Shown here piece after piece: positions 9,625 through 18,497 of a stretch of DNA of 64,000 bases (the first letter of the stretch is position 1; each line of letters starts with the position of its first letter). The notes beneath the pieces are model-generated. The model was not told the DNA's origin, searched no databases, and saw only the letters and a program-made list of their open reading frames with translations. The stretch comes from Pseudomonas sp. F(2018) (GTDB taxonomy: Bacteria > Pseudomonadota > Gammaproteobacteria > Pseudomonadales > Pseudomonadaceae), in NCBI RefSeq assembly GCF_005508865.1, contig NZ_SCOM01000002.1, forward strand, positions 434,001 through 498,000, given 5' to 3'. Made by a program: the position numbers and the translations under genes.

Positions 9625-11298
9625 ATGGTCACTGGAGCGACATCCCTGAGCTTGGTGCGTGACGAGTTGTTCACCACCATGGAAGAGACCGAACAGAGTC
9701 TCGAACAGTTCATTGCCGAACGGAACAACGGCAGCCTGCTGCAGCAGGCCGTGGAAAACCTGCAGCAGGTGCGTGGCACCCTCAATCTGATTGAACTGGC
9801 CGGCGCCGAGCTGCTGGCCCAGGAAGTATTGCAGCAGGCCACCGACATTCCCGCCGGTGCCGGCGAGGAGCGTGACGGTCAGCTGGCGGCACTGAGCAAT
9901 GCCCTTTACGTGCTGCGCCGCTATCTGGAAAACGTCGACGCCAGCCGCCAGGAAATGCCCGAGCTGCTGCTGCCGGCGATCAACGATCTGCGTCAGGCCG
10001 GTGCCCAGCCGCCGTTGCCGGAGAGCTTCTTCTTCAGCGTGCGCCTCGACCAGGCGCGCCCGGCCGGCGTGCCGCTGGCTGCTGCCAGCGCCGAAGATGC
10101 GCGCCGCCTGCGCCACATGTTCCAGGTCGGCCTGCTCGGCTTTATCCGCGAGGACAACCCGCAGGCCGGCCTCAAACTGATGCTGCGTGCCCTGGGGCGC
10201 CTTGACAGCCTGTTCGTCGACAAGCCGGCCGGTCGCCTGTACTGGGCCGGTGCCGCCGCCGTGGAATCGCAGCTGGATGGCCAGCTGCTGCCGCGCAAGT
10301 CGCGCAAGCAGCTGTTCTCGCGCCTGGATCGCGAGATCAAGCAGGCCCTGGTCGCCAACGGCAGCTACGAGGCGCCGCGCAGCCTGCTCAAGGAACTGCT
10401 CTATCTGGTGGCCCTGGCCGACAGCCGCGGCCCCCAGGCCAGCGCCGTACGCGACGTGTTCGGCCTGACCCCGCTGCCGTTCACCGATCACCTGCTGGAC
10501 GAGGAATACCAGCGCCTGTCCGGCCCCGGCCAGGGTGTGATGCGCTCCTTGTCCACTGCCATCCGCGAAGAGCTGGCCAGCGTCAAGGACCTGCTCGACC
10601 TGATCGAGCGCGGCACCGCCCAGCCCGACAGCTTCGGCAATCTGCACGCGTTGCTCGGCAAGCTGGCCAAGACCCTCAGCATGGTCGGCCTCAGCTCCGC
10701 GGCCAACGCGCTGCAGGTGCAGCTGCCGATAGTCGGTGGCTGGAGCGAGAACAGTCCCGCTGCCAATACCGATCTGCACAAGCTGGCCGAAGCGGTGCTC
10801 TATGTGGAGAGCATGGTCGCCAGCCTGGAGCGTGGCGAGCAGCGCAACCAGCGTCCGGCGCCGGTGCAGCCGGGAGACGAGGGAGAAGCCTTCGCCGCTC
10901 ACCAGCTGGTCGAGGCCCGTATCGTGGTGGTCGACGAGGCCCAGGGCGGCCTGGCCCTGGCCAAGCGGGCGATCACCTCCTACCTGGAAGCCAATGGCGA
11001 CAAGCTGCACCTGGCCAACGTGCCGTTCAGCCTGCAGGCGGTGCGTGGCGGTCTCTGGTTCCTCGGCCAGGAGCGTGCGGCCAAGCTGATCGGCCTGTGT
11101 GCCGACTACATCCAGACGCAGATGCTCGATGCCCGGCAGATGCCTTCCGAGCAGATGCTGGAAACCCTGGCCGATGCCCTCAGCAGCCTGGAGTACTACC
11201 TCGAAGGCGGCGCCGTGCTGCGCCCCGAGACCACGCCGAGCGTGCTCGACCTGGCCGAGGAAAGCGTGCGTGCCCTTGGCCTGTCGGTAACCCCCTGA
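9625..11298 (+). CDS. fimL: FimL, pilus/cAMP pathway scaffold protein
   Basis: 557 aa, soluble, mostly alpha-helical. In P. aeruginosa FimL (PA1822) resembles the N-terminal part of ChpA, lacks the phosphotransfer histidines, and promotes adenylate cyclase CyaB activity, twitching motility and Vfr-dependent virulence by linking the Pil-Chp system to FimV. I recognise it by the start [16 protein letters not shown], the repeated Hpt-like helical blocks (for example [16 protein letters not shown] and [17 protein letters not shown]) and its position between the hydratase and nudC. The stop overlaps the nudC ATG (TGATG), so translation is coupled. Confidence 0.92.
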   Translation: MVTGATSLSLVRDELFTTMEETEQSLEQFIAERNNGSLLQQAVENLQQVRGTLNLIELAGAELLAQEVLQQATDIPAGAGEERDGQLAALSNALYVLRRYLENVDASRQEMPELLLPAINDLRQAGAQPPLPESFFFSVRLDQARPAGVPLAAASAEDARRLRHMFQVGLLGFIREDNPQAGLKLMLRALGRLDSLFVDKPAGRLYWAGAAAVESQLDGQLLPRKSRKQLFSRLDREIKQALVANGSYEAPRSLLKELLYLVALADSRGPQASAVRDVFGLTPLPFTDHLLDEEYQRLSGPGQGVMRSLSTAIREELASVKDLLDLIERGTAQPDSFGNLHALLGKLAKTLSMVGLSSAANALQVQLPIVGGWSENSPAANTDLHKLAEAVLYVESMVASLERGEQRNQRPAPVQPGDEGEAFAAHQLVEARIVVVDEAQGGLALAKRAITSYLEANGDKLHLANVPFSLQAVRGGLWFLGQERAAKLIGLCADYIQTQMLDARQMPSEQMLETLADALSSLEYYLEGGAVLRPETTPSVLDLAEESVRALGLSVTP

Positions 11299-12131
11299 TG
11301 GCTTCTGGCTGGCAGACCACGCCGCCGCTGGATAATGCCCAGGCCGGTGGCTGGGCGCTGGTACGCAGCTCCCAGGGCTTCCTCGCCGACGGCAACGGCG
11401 TGCTGTTCCCGCGTGAATGGCTGAAGCGCCAGGATCTGCCCCTGCTGGCCGAACACGGCCTCGGTCATTTCGACGGCGAGCCGGTCTGGCTGCTGACGCT
11501 GGATCGGCCGGCGGAGATGCCCGGCTGCTTCTGGCAGGGCCTGCGCCAGTTCATGCTGCAGGCCGATTATCCAACCTTCCGCATGCTCTCGTTCGCCGAG
11601 CAGGTCGGCCACTGGGATCTCAATCACCGCTTCTGCGGCCGCTGTGGCAGCCGTAATCGTCTGGTGCCGAACGAGCGCTGCATGCGTTGCCCCGAGTGCG
11701 GCCTGGATAGCTACGCGCGCATCTCGCCGAGCATGATCGTGCTGGTCAGCCGTGGCGACGAGGTGCTGCTGGCCCGTTCGCCGCGCTTCGTGCCGGGTGT
11801 CTACAGCACCCTGGCCGGCTTCGTCGAGCCGGGCGAGTCGGCGGAGGAGTGCGTGGCCCGCGAGGTGCGCGAGGAGGTCGGCATCGAGGTCGGCAACCTG
11901 CAATACCTGGGCAGTCAGGCCTGGCCCTTCCCGCATTCGCTGATGCTCGGCTTCCATGCCGAATACGTCAGTGGCGAGATCGTGCCGCAGGCCGACGAGA
12001 TCGAGGACGCCCGCTGGTTCCCCATCGACCAGCTGCCGCCGTTGCCGATGCATCGCTCCATCGCCCGCTACCTGATCGATCTCTATGTGGCTCGCCGTCT
12101 CGGCCAGCCGGAGCCACAGCTGCCGCGCTGA
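11298..12131 (+). CDS. nudC: NADH pyrophosphatase / NAD-RNA decapping Nudix hydrolase
   Basis: Hydrolyses NAD(H) to NMN(H) and AMP and removes NAD caps from RNA. The ATG at 11298 overlaps the fimL stop by one base. 277 aa. A four-cysteine zinc site is clear (CGRC near 117-120 and CMRCPEC near 132-138). The Nudix box [12 protein letters not shown] through [11 protein letters not shown] follows, then SQAWPFPHS, which matches the SQPWPFPxS signature of the NudC subfamily. The length and order are those of bacterial NudC. It is convergent with the glyoxalase-like gene, three bases apart. Confidence 0.96.
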   Translation: MASGWQTTPPLDNAQAGGWALVRSSQGFLADGNGVLFPREWLKRQDLPLLAEHGLGHFDGEPVWLLTLDRPAEMPGCFWQGLRQFMLQADYPTFRMLSFAEQVGHWDLNHRFCGRCGSRNRLVPNERCMRCPECGLDSYARISPSMIVLVSRGDEVLLARSPRFVPGVYSTLAGFVEPGESAEECVAREVREEVGIEVGNLQYLGSQAWPFPHSLMLGFHAEYVSGEIVPQADEIEDARWFPIDQLPPLPMHRSIARYLIDLYVARRLGQPEPQLPR

Positions 12132-12134
12132 GTG

Positions 12135-12503
12135 TCAGCCGCCCACGGAGTCGGTGAAGGTCAGGCGATTGCCGAACGGATCGCGCAGGCTCATGTCGCG
12201 GCTGCCCCAGGGCTGGGCCTCGATGCTGGGCCGCGCATAGCCGTATTCCTTCTGCTCCAGCTCCTGGTGGAACGCGTCCAGCGCATCGGTCTCGATGCGC
12301 ATCGCCGCGCCCGGGCAGGCGTCCCCGTGGTGCTCGGACAGGTGCAGCACGCAGCCGCCGCGGGATATCTGCAGATACAGCGGCATGCCGGGCGCGAAGC
12401 GGTGCTCCCAGTCGATCCGGAAGCCCAGATACGCCACATAGAATTCCCGCGCCTTGGCCTCGTCGAAGATGCGCAGGATCGGGGTGGTTTTGCTCAATTG
12501 CAC
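12135..12503 (-). CDS. Glyoxalase/bleomycin-resistance (VOC) family protein
   Basis: 122-aa single VOC-domain protein. It has the two beta-alpha-beta-beta-beta halves expected: REFYVAYLGFRIDWEH near 18-33 and the C-terminal SLRDPFGNRLTF motif typical of bleomycin-resistance-type proteins. The start is GTG at 12503, preceded by GAGGAG at a 6-base spacing. Substrate is unknown; family members bind metal or small toxic compounds. It follows the TSUP permease gene by 10 bp and is probably its cotranscribed partner. Confidence 0.82.
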   Translation of the reverse strand: MQLSKTTPILRIFDEAKAREFYVAYLGFRIDWEHRFAPGMPLYLQISRGGCVLHLSEHHGDACPGAAMRIETDALDAFHQELEQKEYGYARPSIEAQPWGSRDMSLRDPFGNRLTFTDSVGG

Positions 12504-12513
12504 AGTGCGCTCC

Positions 12514-13290
12514 TCAGAACCAGTGCTGCCAGGCCAGGCGCGCGGTCAGCGCCAGTACCACCAGGATGAATACCGGGCGGATGAACTTGGAGCCGCCGCG
12601 GATCGCCGTGCGTGCCCCGAAGAAGGCGCCGGCCATCAGTGCCAGGCCCATGCTGATGCCGAGCAGCCAGGCGACCTGGCCGGCGATGATGAACACGGTG
12701 AGGGCCATGGCGTTGCTGACGAAGTTCATGCTGCGCGCCACGCCGCTGGCTCGTACCAGGTCCATGGGGTAGAGCAGCAGGGTGCTGACGGTCCAGAAGG
12801 CGCCGGTGCCGGGGCCGGCCACGCCATCGTAGAAGCCCAGACCCAGCCCTTGCGGCCATTGGCGACCCTGGGCCACGGGCGCGTCCTGCTGGCCGTGGGT
12901 CTCCGGCGTCTTGCCGAACAACAGGTACAGGCCGCAGCCGAACACCACGGCCGGGAGCATCTGGTTGAGCCAGGCGGCCGGCAGCCAGTGGGCGATGATC
13001 GCGCCGATCGCCGCGCCGATCGCCGTGGCGATCAGCGCGTTGCGCCATTGCCGCGGCGCGAACAGCTTGCGTCGGTAGAAGGTGTAGCTGGCGGTGGCCG
13101 AGCCGAAGGTGGCGCACAGCTTGTTGGTACCCAGCACCAGGTGCGGCGGCAGGCCGGCGGTAAGCAGGGCGGGAATGGTCAGCAGACCGCCGCCGCCGGC
13201 GATGGCGTCGATGAAACCGGCGGTGAAGGCGACGATGGCGAGGATCAGCAGTGTGGTCTGATCGACTCCAAGCTCGAAGGGAAAGGGCAT
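12514..13290 (-). CDS. Sulfite exporter TauE/SafE family (TSUP) permease
   Basis: 258-aa integral membrane protein with about eight hydrophobic segments. The N-terminal repeat signature FIDAIAGGGGLLTIPALL and the second half YDGVAGPGTGAFWTVS are typical of TSUP/YfcA-like proteins, which move sulfur-containing or other small anions. The actual substrate cannot be told from sequence. No strong ribosome site is seen before the ATG at 13290. It is divergent from the 216-aa membrane-anchored protein gene and is followed by the VOC gene. Confidence 0.85.
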   Translation of the reverse strand: MPFPFELGVDQTTLLILAIVAFTAGFIDAIAGGGGLLTIPALLTAGLPPHLVLGTNKLCATFGSATASYTFYRRKLFAPRQWRNALIATAIGAAIGAIIAHWLPAAWLNQMLPAVVFGCGLYLLFGKTPETHGQQDAPVAQGRQWPQGLGLGFYDGVAGPGTGAFWTVSTLLLYPMDLVRASGVARSMNFVSNAMALTVFIIAGQVAWLLGISMGLALMAGAFFGARTAIRGGSKFIRPVFILVVLALTARLAWQHWF

Positions 13291-13390
13291 AAAAAACTCG
13301 AAGTGGGTTCAATTGTGCGGCGCCGTTGCTGGTTCGCCCCGCAGCTGCTGAGCATAATGCCGAGAAAAATTCGTATAAGGAATCACACGC

Positions 13391-14041
13391 ATGCAGTACG
13401 ACGGCCTGGCCTGGTTCACCGGCCTGCTGGCCCTGCTGGCGCTGTTCATCGCCGCCCGCATCCTGTTCGCTCCCAACTGGTTCCTCGCCTGGCTGCGCGG
13501 CACCGCCGGCCTGGCCTTCCTGGCCCTGGCGCTGCTGATTGGCGTGGTCGCCTATGACCTGCGCAGCTATGACGCCCAGGTACAGGACAAGCCGCTGGTG
13601 ACCCTGAGTTTCGCCGCCGACGGCCCGCAGCGCTACCGGGTCAACCTGCTGGAGGGTGGCGAGGAGCGTGAGGTCACCCTGGAGGGCGATCTGTGGCAGC
13701 TGGACGCTCGCCTGCTGGACTGGAAGGGCCTGGCCGCACTGATCGGCCTGGAGCCCGGCTACCGCCTGGAGAAACTCTCCGGCCGCTTCCTCGCCATCGA
13801 GCAGCAGCAGAGTGCCCGTCATGCCCAGGTGCAGCTGGCGCAAAGTCCCTATGGCATCGACCTGTGGCGCTGGCTGCGCTTGGGACAGCGCGACCTGTTC
13901 CTGTTCGATCCGCAGGCTGCGCGTGTCACCTACCTGCCGATCGCCGACGGCGCCGCCTTTACCGTCAGCCTCAGTCCCACCGGGCTGCTGGCCAGGCCGA
14001 TGAACCAGGCCGCTGAGCAGGCGCTGAAGGACTGGCAGTAG
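13391..14041 (+). CDS. Uncharacterised inner-membrane protein, two N-terminal helices
   Basis: 216 aa. Two hydrophobic helices (about 8-25 and 33-53) are followed by a soluble domain of roughly 160 residues, probably periplasmic, that is rich in beta-type sequence (LVTLSFAADGPQRYRVNLL). Pseudomonas homologues carry the uninformative name cation/multidrug efflux pump, which I would not trust because nothing in the sequence looks like a pump. AAGGAAT lies nine bases before the ATG. It is followed directly by a strong terminator. Confidence 0.7.
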   Translation: MQYDGLAWFTGLLALLALFIAARILFAPNWFLAWLRGTAGLAFLALALLIGVVAYDLRSYDAQVQDKPLVTLSFAADGPQRYRVNLLEGGEEREVTLEGDLWQLDARLLDWKGLAALIGLEPGYRLEKLSGRFLAIEQQQSARHAQVQLAQSPYGIDLWRWLRLGQRDLFLFDPQAARVTYLPIADGAAFTVSLSPTGLLARPMNQAAEQALKDWQ

Positions 14042-14058
14042 GTCTTTCGCAGGCAAAC

Positions 14059-14084
14059 AAAAAGGGACCCTAGGGTCCCTTTTT
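14059..14084. terminator. Bidirectional intrinsic terminator
   Basis: AAAAAGGGACCC meets GGGTCCCTTTTT around a central TA, a near-perfect palindrome with A and T runs on either side. It sits between the convergent genes ending at 14041 (+) and 14102 (-). Confidence 0.9.
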
Positions 14085-14101
14085 CATGTCCGGTGCAAGC
14101 C

Positions 14102-14869
14102 TCAGGAGAGGAAGCCGCCGTCCACGTTCAGCGCCACGCCGGTGGTGTAGCTGGAGGCATCGCTGGCCAGGTACAGCACGGTGCCGGCCATCTCGCTCGG
14201 AGCGGCTACGCGCTTGAGCGGGATGCGCTGCAGGGCGACGTTGAGGATCGAGTCGTTCTTGGTCAGCGCCGAGGCGAACTTGGTGTCGGTCAGACCCGGC
14301 AGCAGGGCGTTGCAGCGGATGCCGAACTGCGCGCACTCCTTGGCGAAGACCTTGGTCATGCTGATCACGGCTGCCTTGGTCACCGAGTAGATGCCCTGGA
14401 ACTCGCCCGGCGAGACGCCGTTGATTGAGGCGACGTTGATGATCGAGCCGCCGCCGTTGGCCTTCATCAGCTTGCCGCCTTCGATGGACATGAAGTAGTA
14501 GCCGCGGATGTTGACGTCGACGGTCTTCTGGAAGGCGCCCAGGTCGGTGTCCAGCACGTTGCAGAACTGCGGGTTGGTGGCGGCGTTGTTGACCAGGATG
14601 TCGAGGCGGCCGAACTGCTCGCGGATAAAGGCAAAGACGTTGCTGATCTGTTCCATCTCGCCGATGTGGCAGGCGATGGCGGTGGCCTTGCCGCCGTCGG
14701 CGACGATGGCGTCGGCGACCTTCTGGCAATCGTCGATCTTGCGGCTCGAGACGATCACATGGGCACCTTGCTGGGCCAGCAGTTTGGCGATGGCCTCACC
14801 GATGCCGCGGCTGGCGCCGGAGACGAAAGCGATCTTGCCGTCGAGGTCGAACAGGTTGGTCTTGGACAT
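14102..14869 (-). CDS. Short-chain dehydrogenase/reductase
   Basis: 255-aa classical SDR. The nucleotide loop GASRGIG is at residues 18-24, NNAATNP near 91-97 is the NNAG motif, and the catalytic Ser-Tyr-Lys set is in NVASINGVS and YSVTKAA. The C-terminus VALNVDGGFLS is the family ending. It most resembles 3-oxoacyl reductases (PA1828). It lies 24 bp downstream of the APH-like kinase on the same strand, so the pair may act on the same acyl or hydroxyacyl compound. The exact substrate is not shown by the sequence. Confidence 0.88.
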   Translation of the reverse strand: MSKTNLFDLDGKIAFVSGASRGIGEAIAKLLAQQGAHVIVSSRKIDDCQKVADAIVADGGKATAIACHIGEMEQISNVFAFIREQFGRLDILVNNAATNPQFCNVLDTDLGAFQKTVDVNIRGYYFMSIEGGKLMKANGGGSIINVASINGVSPGEFQGIYSVTKAAVISMTKVFAKECAQFGIRCNALLPGLTDTKFASALTKNDSILNVALQRIPLKRVAAPSEMAGTVLYLASDASSYTTGVALNVDGGFLS

Positions 14870-14893
14870 TGCTAGTACCTTGTCTGAGCCGGG

Positions 14894-15961
14894 TTACAGG
14901 GTGGATTTGTTGATGACCTGCAGGGCAGCCTGCTCCAGCAGCTTGTTCATCATGATGAACTGGGCGAAGCGCTTGTCCTTGGTCTGGCCATGGAAGAAGC
15001 GGTAGTAAATCTGCTGGACGATGCCGGCCAGGCGGAACAGGCCGTAGCAGTAGTAGAAGTCGAAGTTGTCGATCTGGATGCCGGCACGCTGGGCGTAGTA
15101 GTCGACGAACTCCTGGCGGCTCAGCATGCCCGGCGCGTTGCTCGGCTGGCGGCGCATCAGCTGCATGGGCTGCGGGTCGGCGGCTTCGATCCAGTAGGCG
15201 AGGGTGTTGCCCAGGTCCATCAGCGGGTCGCCGATGGTGGTCAGCTCCCAGTCCAGCACGCCGATGATCTGCATCGGGTTGGCCGGGTCGAGGATCACGT
15301 TGTCGAAGCGGTAGTCGTTGTGCACGATGCCCGGCTTGTGGTGGTCGGCCGGCATCTTCTCGCGCAGCCAGGCCTTGACCGGTTCCCAGGTCGGCGCGTC
15401 GGGGGTCAGGGCCTTCTCGTAGCGGTCGCTCCAGCCTTCGATCTGGCGCTTCACGTAGCCTTCCGGTTTGCCCAGATCGGCCAGGCCGCAGGCCTGATAG
15501 TCGACGTTATGCAGGTCGACCAGCTTGTCGATGAAGCTCTTGCACAGGGCGTTGGTCTGCTCGGCGCTGAAGTTCAGCTCGGCCGGCATGTCGCTGCGCA
15601 GGATGATGCCCTTGACCCGCTGCATCACGTAGAACTCGGCGCCGATCACCGACTCGTCGGTGCAATGCACGTAGGCCTTGGGGCAGTACGGGAAGCCGGC
15701 GTTGAGCTGGTTGAGGATGCGGTACTCGCGGCCCATGTCGTGGGCCGACTTGGCCTTATGGCCGAACGGCGGGCGACGGAGGACGAATTCCTGCTCGGGG
15801 TATTCCAGCAGGTAGGTCAGGTTGGAGGCGCCGCCGGGGAACTGGCTGATGCGCGGCGTACCGGTGAGACCGGGGATGTGCGCCTTCAGGTACGGGTCGA
15901 TCTGCGCGGCATCGAGCTCTTCGCCTTCGCGGATGCCGGTGGACTGGTCTGTCAGCGTCAT
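14894..15961 (-). CDS. APH-family phosphotransferase (ACAD10/11 N-domain type)
   Basis: 355 aa. It has the aminoglycoside-phosphotransferase/kinase fold: the ATP-binding N-lobe EFVLRRPPFGHKAKSAHDM, the catalytic loop GIVHNDYRFDNVIL, and the metal site GVLDWELTTIGDPLMDLG. This is the form found alone in bacteria and fused to acyl-CoA dehydrogenase in ACAD10/11, where phosphorylation of 4-hydroxyacyl-CoA is known. The neighbouring SDR and SCP2 genes fit a role in lipid or hydroxy-acid breakdown, not antibiotic resistance. AGAAGGGAT precedes the ATG. Confidence 0.85.
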   Translation of the reverse strand: MTLTDQSTGIREGEELDAAQIDPYLKAHIPGLTGTPRISQFPGGASNLTYLLEYPEQEFVLRRPPFGHKAKSAHDMGREYRILNQLNAGFPYCPKAYVHCTDESVIGAEFYVMQRVKGIILRSDMPAELNFSAEQTNALCKSFIDKLVDLHNVDYQACGLADLGKPEGYVKRQIEGWSDRYEKALTPDAPTWEPVKAWLREKMPADHHKPGIVHNDYRFDNVILDPANPMQIIGVLDWELTTIGDPLMDLGNTLAYWIEAADPQPMQLMRRQPSNAPGMLSRQEFVDYYAQRAGIQIDNFDFYYCYGLFRLAGIVQQIYYRFFHGQTKDKRFAQFIMMNKLLEQAALQVINKSTL

Positions 15962-16110
15962 GCTTATCCCTTCTGATGATGATGGGTGCCACTAATCATT
16001 GGCTAATCTAATGTTGCCTGCGGGCCCTAACAAGCAAAGCACAGCGTTATAGATGTGGCTGTTGGTTGTCGATCAAGGGGCCTGATTTGCTCGCGATGCG
16101 CGACGGCAGG

Positions 16111-16143
16111 CGAAAAAAAACCGGAGCCCTAGGACTCCGGTTT
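16111..16143 (-). terminator. Terminator after the SCP2 gene
   Basis: On the minus strand AAACCGGAG pairs with CTCCGGTTT and is followed by a run of T. It lies 26 bp after the SCP2 stop and separates it from the APH-like kinase gene. Confidence 0.85.
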
Positions 16144-16169
16144 CTGCGTCGCAGGCTTTGCCCGAGGGC

Positions 16170-16484
16170 TTATACCGGGAACAGCTCGGCCAGTTTCATG
16201 GCCAGCATCATGTCGCCTTCGGCGCGCAGCTTGCCGCCCATGAAGGCCTGCATGCCGTCGGTTTCGCCGCTGGCGATGCCGGCCAGGGTGGCGCTGTCCA
16301 TGATCAGGGTGACGTTGGCGTTGGCATTGTCGCCCTGTTGCACGTCGCAGGTGCCGTCCTTGACGATCAGCGCGTAGTTCTCACCGTCTTCGATGTTGAA
16401 CTGGAACACCAGGTCCAGGCCGGCGGCGGCGCTGGCGTTGAACTTGGACTTCATGGTGTTGATGGTGTCGGCAACGGAGCTCAT
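16170..16484 (-). CDS. SCP2 sterol-binding domain protein
   Basis: 104-aa stand-alone SCP2 lipid-carrier domain, which forms a hydrophobic tunnel for acyl chains. The core DLVFQFNIEDGENYALIVKDG and the C-terminal KLRAEGDMMLAMKLAELF are typical. The ATG at 16484 is chosen for its AAGGAT ribosome site and for the family N-terminus MSSVADTINTMKSKF; seven further codons upstream are unsupported. It lies downstream of the histidine phosphatase gene and ends in a strong terminator. It is probably a cytosolic acyl or lipid carrier serving the adjacent enzymes. Confidence 0.87.
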   Translation of the reverse strand: MSSVADTINTMKSKFNASAAAGLDLVFQFNIEDGENYALIVKDGTCDVQQGDNANANVTLIMDSATLAGIASGETDGMQAFMGGKLRAEGDMMLAMKLAELFPV

Positions 16485-16545
16485 GGTTTCATCCTTTGTT
16501 ATCAAGGGTTACTGACGGCCTTATACGGGCCGCTGTGGGCCGGAC

Positions 16546-17256
16546 TCAGCGATAGGTGATGAGTTCCGGGGCCTTCAACAGCTCCAAATGCACACGGCTG
16601 TTGAAGGAAGCCAGGGTCGCCTCACTGCCACGGAACTGCAGGCGCGAGAGCGAAGTATTGACGATCTGCCAGTTGAGTTCGAAGGCTCTATCCGCCGGCA
16701 CACCGCTCAGCAGGTGGAGCAGGGCGGTGATGGTGCCGCCGGAGGTGAACACGGCAATGTGCTGGCCGCGTTCGGCTTGTGCCAGCAGGCGCTGCAGGCC
16801 GCCGTTCACCGTATCGACGAAGCCCTGCCAGGTGTCGTGGTCGGGCTGGTCATATTCGCCGCTGACCCAGCGACGGATGATGCGGGCGAACAGGTGCTGG
16901 AAGGCGGCGCGGTTGTCCTTGGGGTTACGCAGGATGGCCAGGGCGTCCGGCTCGTCCGGCAGCATGGCCGGCAGAAGGTTGCGGATCACCGCCTCGGCAT
17001 CGAACTCGTTGAAGGCCGGGTCGATCTCCAGCTCCGGGGCGTTCAGCCCGGCGGCCACGCAGCGTTGCATGGCGGCGGTGGCGGTGTGCTGCTGACGGCG
17101 CAGGCTACCGCTCAGGCAGCGGTCGAGGCTGATGCCAAGCTCGGCAAGATGGTCGCCGAGTACTTCGGCCTGGCGCACGCCGAGCGGTGACAGTACGTCG
17201 TAATCGTCTGCACCGAATGAGGCTTGGCCATGTCGAATCAGGTAGATGCTGCCCAC
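16546..17256 (-). CDS. Histidine phosphatase family protein
   Basis: 236 aa, branch 1 histidine phosphatase (phosphoglycerate-mutase fold). The phosphohistidine motif is LIRHGQASF with His9, and a second His lies in IAVFTSGGTITALLH, where the usual SHGG is replaced by TSGG. That loss of the second catalytic His is notable and may lower or change activity. The start is GTG at 17256. It is divergent from sohB and upstream of SCP2. It is annotated as a phosphoglycerate mutase family member in relatives (PA1831), but a glycolytic role is unlikely. Confidence 0.8.
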   Translation of the reverse strand: MGSIYLIRHGQASFGADDYDVLSPLGVRQAEVLGDHLAELGISLDRCLSGSLRRQQHTATAAMQRCVAAGLNAPELEIDPAFNEFDAEAVIRNLLPAMLPDEPDALAILRNPKDNRAAFQHLFARIIRRWVSGEYDQPDHDTWQGFVDTVNGGLQRLLAQAERGQHIAVFTSGGTITALLHLLSGVPADRAFELNWQIVNTSLSRLQFRGSEATLASFNSRVHLELLKAPELITYR

Positions 17257-17465
17257 GTCCCAGTCGATCCCGGCGGGTTGAAGTTTCGCGAGGGTAGGGC
17301 CGGAGTCGGGCCGCTGTCAACGAAAAAACATACGCTTGTTTGAATTCGCCGAGGGCGACCGACGCACGGCTCGTCGCGATTGGCCGGCAGCCGCTCGCGC
17401 CGGTATGCTGGGGGCCGGCGGGTGCCTGGCTTGGGCTCTGGGGCAGGATAGACGAGGGGAAACCT

Positions 17466-18488
17466 GTGGAGTTTCTGTTGGATTATGCGGACTTTCTGCT
17501 CCGCACCCTGACCGTGGTGGTCGCGATCATCGTGGTGTTGCTGACCATCGCCGCGCTGCGTGGCAAAGGACGCGGCAAGGGCGGCGGCCAGCTGCAGGTG
17601 CACAAACTCAACGATTTCTACAAGGCGCTGCGCGAGCGTCTGGAACACGAGCTGCTGGACAAGGCGCAGCTCAAGGCCCAGCGCAAGGCCGAAGCCAAGC
17701 AGGCCAAGCAGCAGAAGAAGGAAGGCGGTCACAAGCCGCGGGTGTTCGTGCTCGATTTCGATGGCGACATCAAGGCCTCGGCCACCGACAACCTGCGCCA
17801 CGAGGTCACCGCGCTGCTGAGCCTGGCCACCGCCCAGGACGAAGTGGTGCTGCGCCTGGAAAGCGGCGGCGGCATGGTGCATGGCTACGGCCTGGCCTCC
17901 TCGCAGCTGGCGCGCATCCGCCAGGCCGGCGTGCCGCTGACCGTGTGCGTGGACAAGGTCGCCGCCAGCGGCGGCTACATGATGGCCTGCATTGGCGACA
18001 AGGTGCTCTGCGCCCCCTTCGCCATTCTCGGCTCCATCGGCGTGGTGGCCCAGCTGCCCAACGTCCATCGCCTGCTCAAGAAGCACGATATCGACGTCGA
18101 GGTCCTCACTGCCGGCGAGTTCAAGCGCACCCTCACGGTGTTCGGCGAGAACACCGAGAAGGGCCGGGAGAAGTTCCAGGAGGACCTGGAGACCACCCAC
18201 GAGCTGTTCAAGAACTTCGTGGCCCGCTACCGGCCGCAGCTATTGATCGACGAGATCGCCACCGGCGAGGTCTGGCTGGGCATCTCGGCGTTGAGCAAGC
18301 ATTTGGTCGATGAGCTCAAGACCAGCGACGAATACCTGGCCGAACGCGCCCGCGAGGCCGAGCTGTTCCATCTGCATTTCGCCGAGAAGAAGAGCCTGCC
18401 GGAGCGTTTCGGTCTGGCCGCCAGCGTCACCTTGGACCGCCTGCTGCTGAGCTGGTGGAGCCGTCTCAATCAACAACGATTCTGGTAG
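17466..18488 (+). CDS. sohB: SohB inner-membrane serine protease (S49)
   Basis: 340 aa. An N-terminal membrane helix spans about 10-30, followed by a charged linker rich in Lys and Gln and then the S49 domain. The expected Ser-Lys dyad is Ser168 in DKVAASGGYMM and Lys220 in AGEFKRTLT. The GTG at 17466 is taken as the start because GGGG lies just upstream and the protein then begins VEFLLDYADFL like other SohB proteins; an in-frame ATG 42 codons earlier has no such support. It is a periplasm-facing protease. acuI follows 9 bp downstream. Confidence 0.93.
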   Translation: MEFLLDYADFLLRTLTVVVAIIVVLLTIAALRGKGRGKGGGQLQVHKLNDFYKALRERLEHELLDKAQLKAQRKAEAKQAKQQKKEGGHKPRVFVLDFDGDIKASATDNLRHEVTALLSLATAQDEVVLRLESGGGMVHGYGLASSQLARIRQAGVPLTVCVDKVAASGGYMMACIGDKVLCAPFAILGSIGVVAQLPNVHRLLKKHDIDVEVLTAGEFKRTLTVFGENTEKGREKFQEDLETTHELFKNFVARYRPQLLIDEIATGEVWLGISALSKHLVDELKTSDEYLAERAREAELFHLHFAEKKSLPERFGLAASVTLDRLLLSWWSRLNQQRFW

Positions 18489-18497
18489 GAGTAAGCC

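Noticed and set aside
9361..11010. 549-codon minus-strand open frame opposite fimL
   Set aside because: It is a shadow of fimL with repetitive Gln/Leu/Gly content.
12494..14056. 520-codon minus-strand open frame across the TSUP and 216-aa genes
   Set aside because: It overlaps two well-supported genes in other frames and has no domain pattern.
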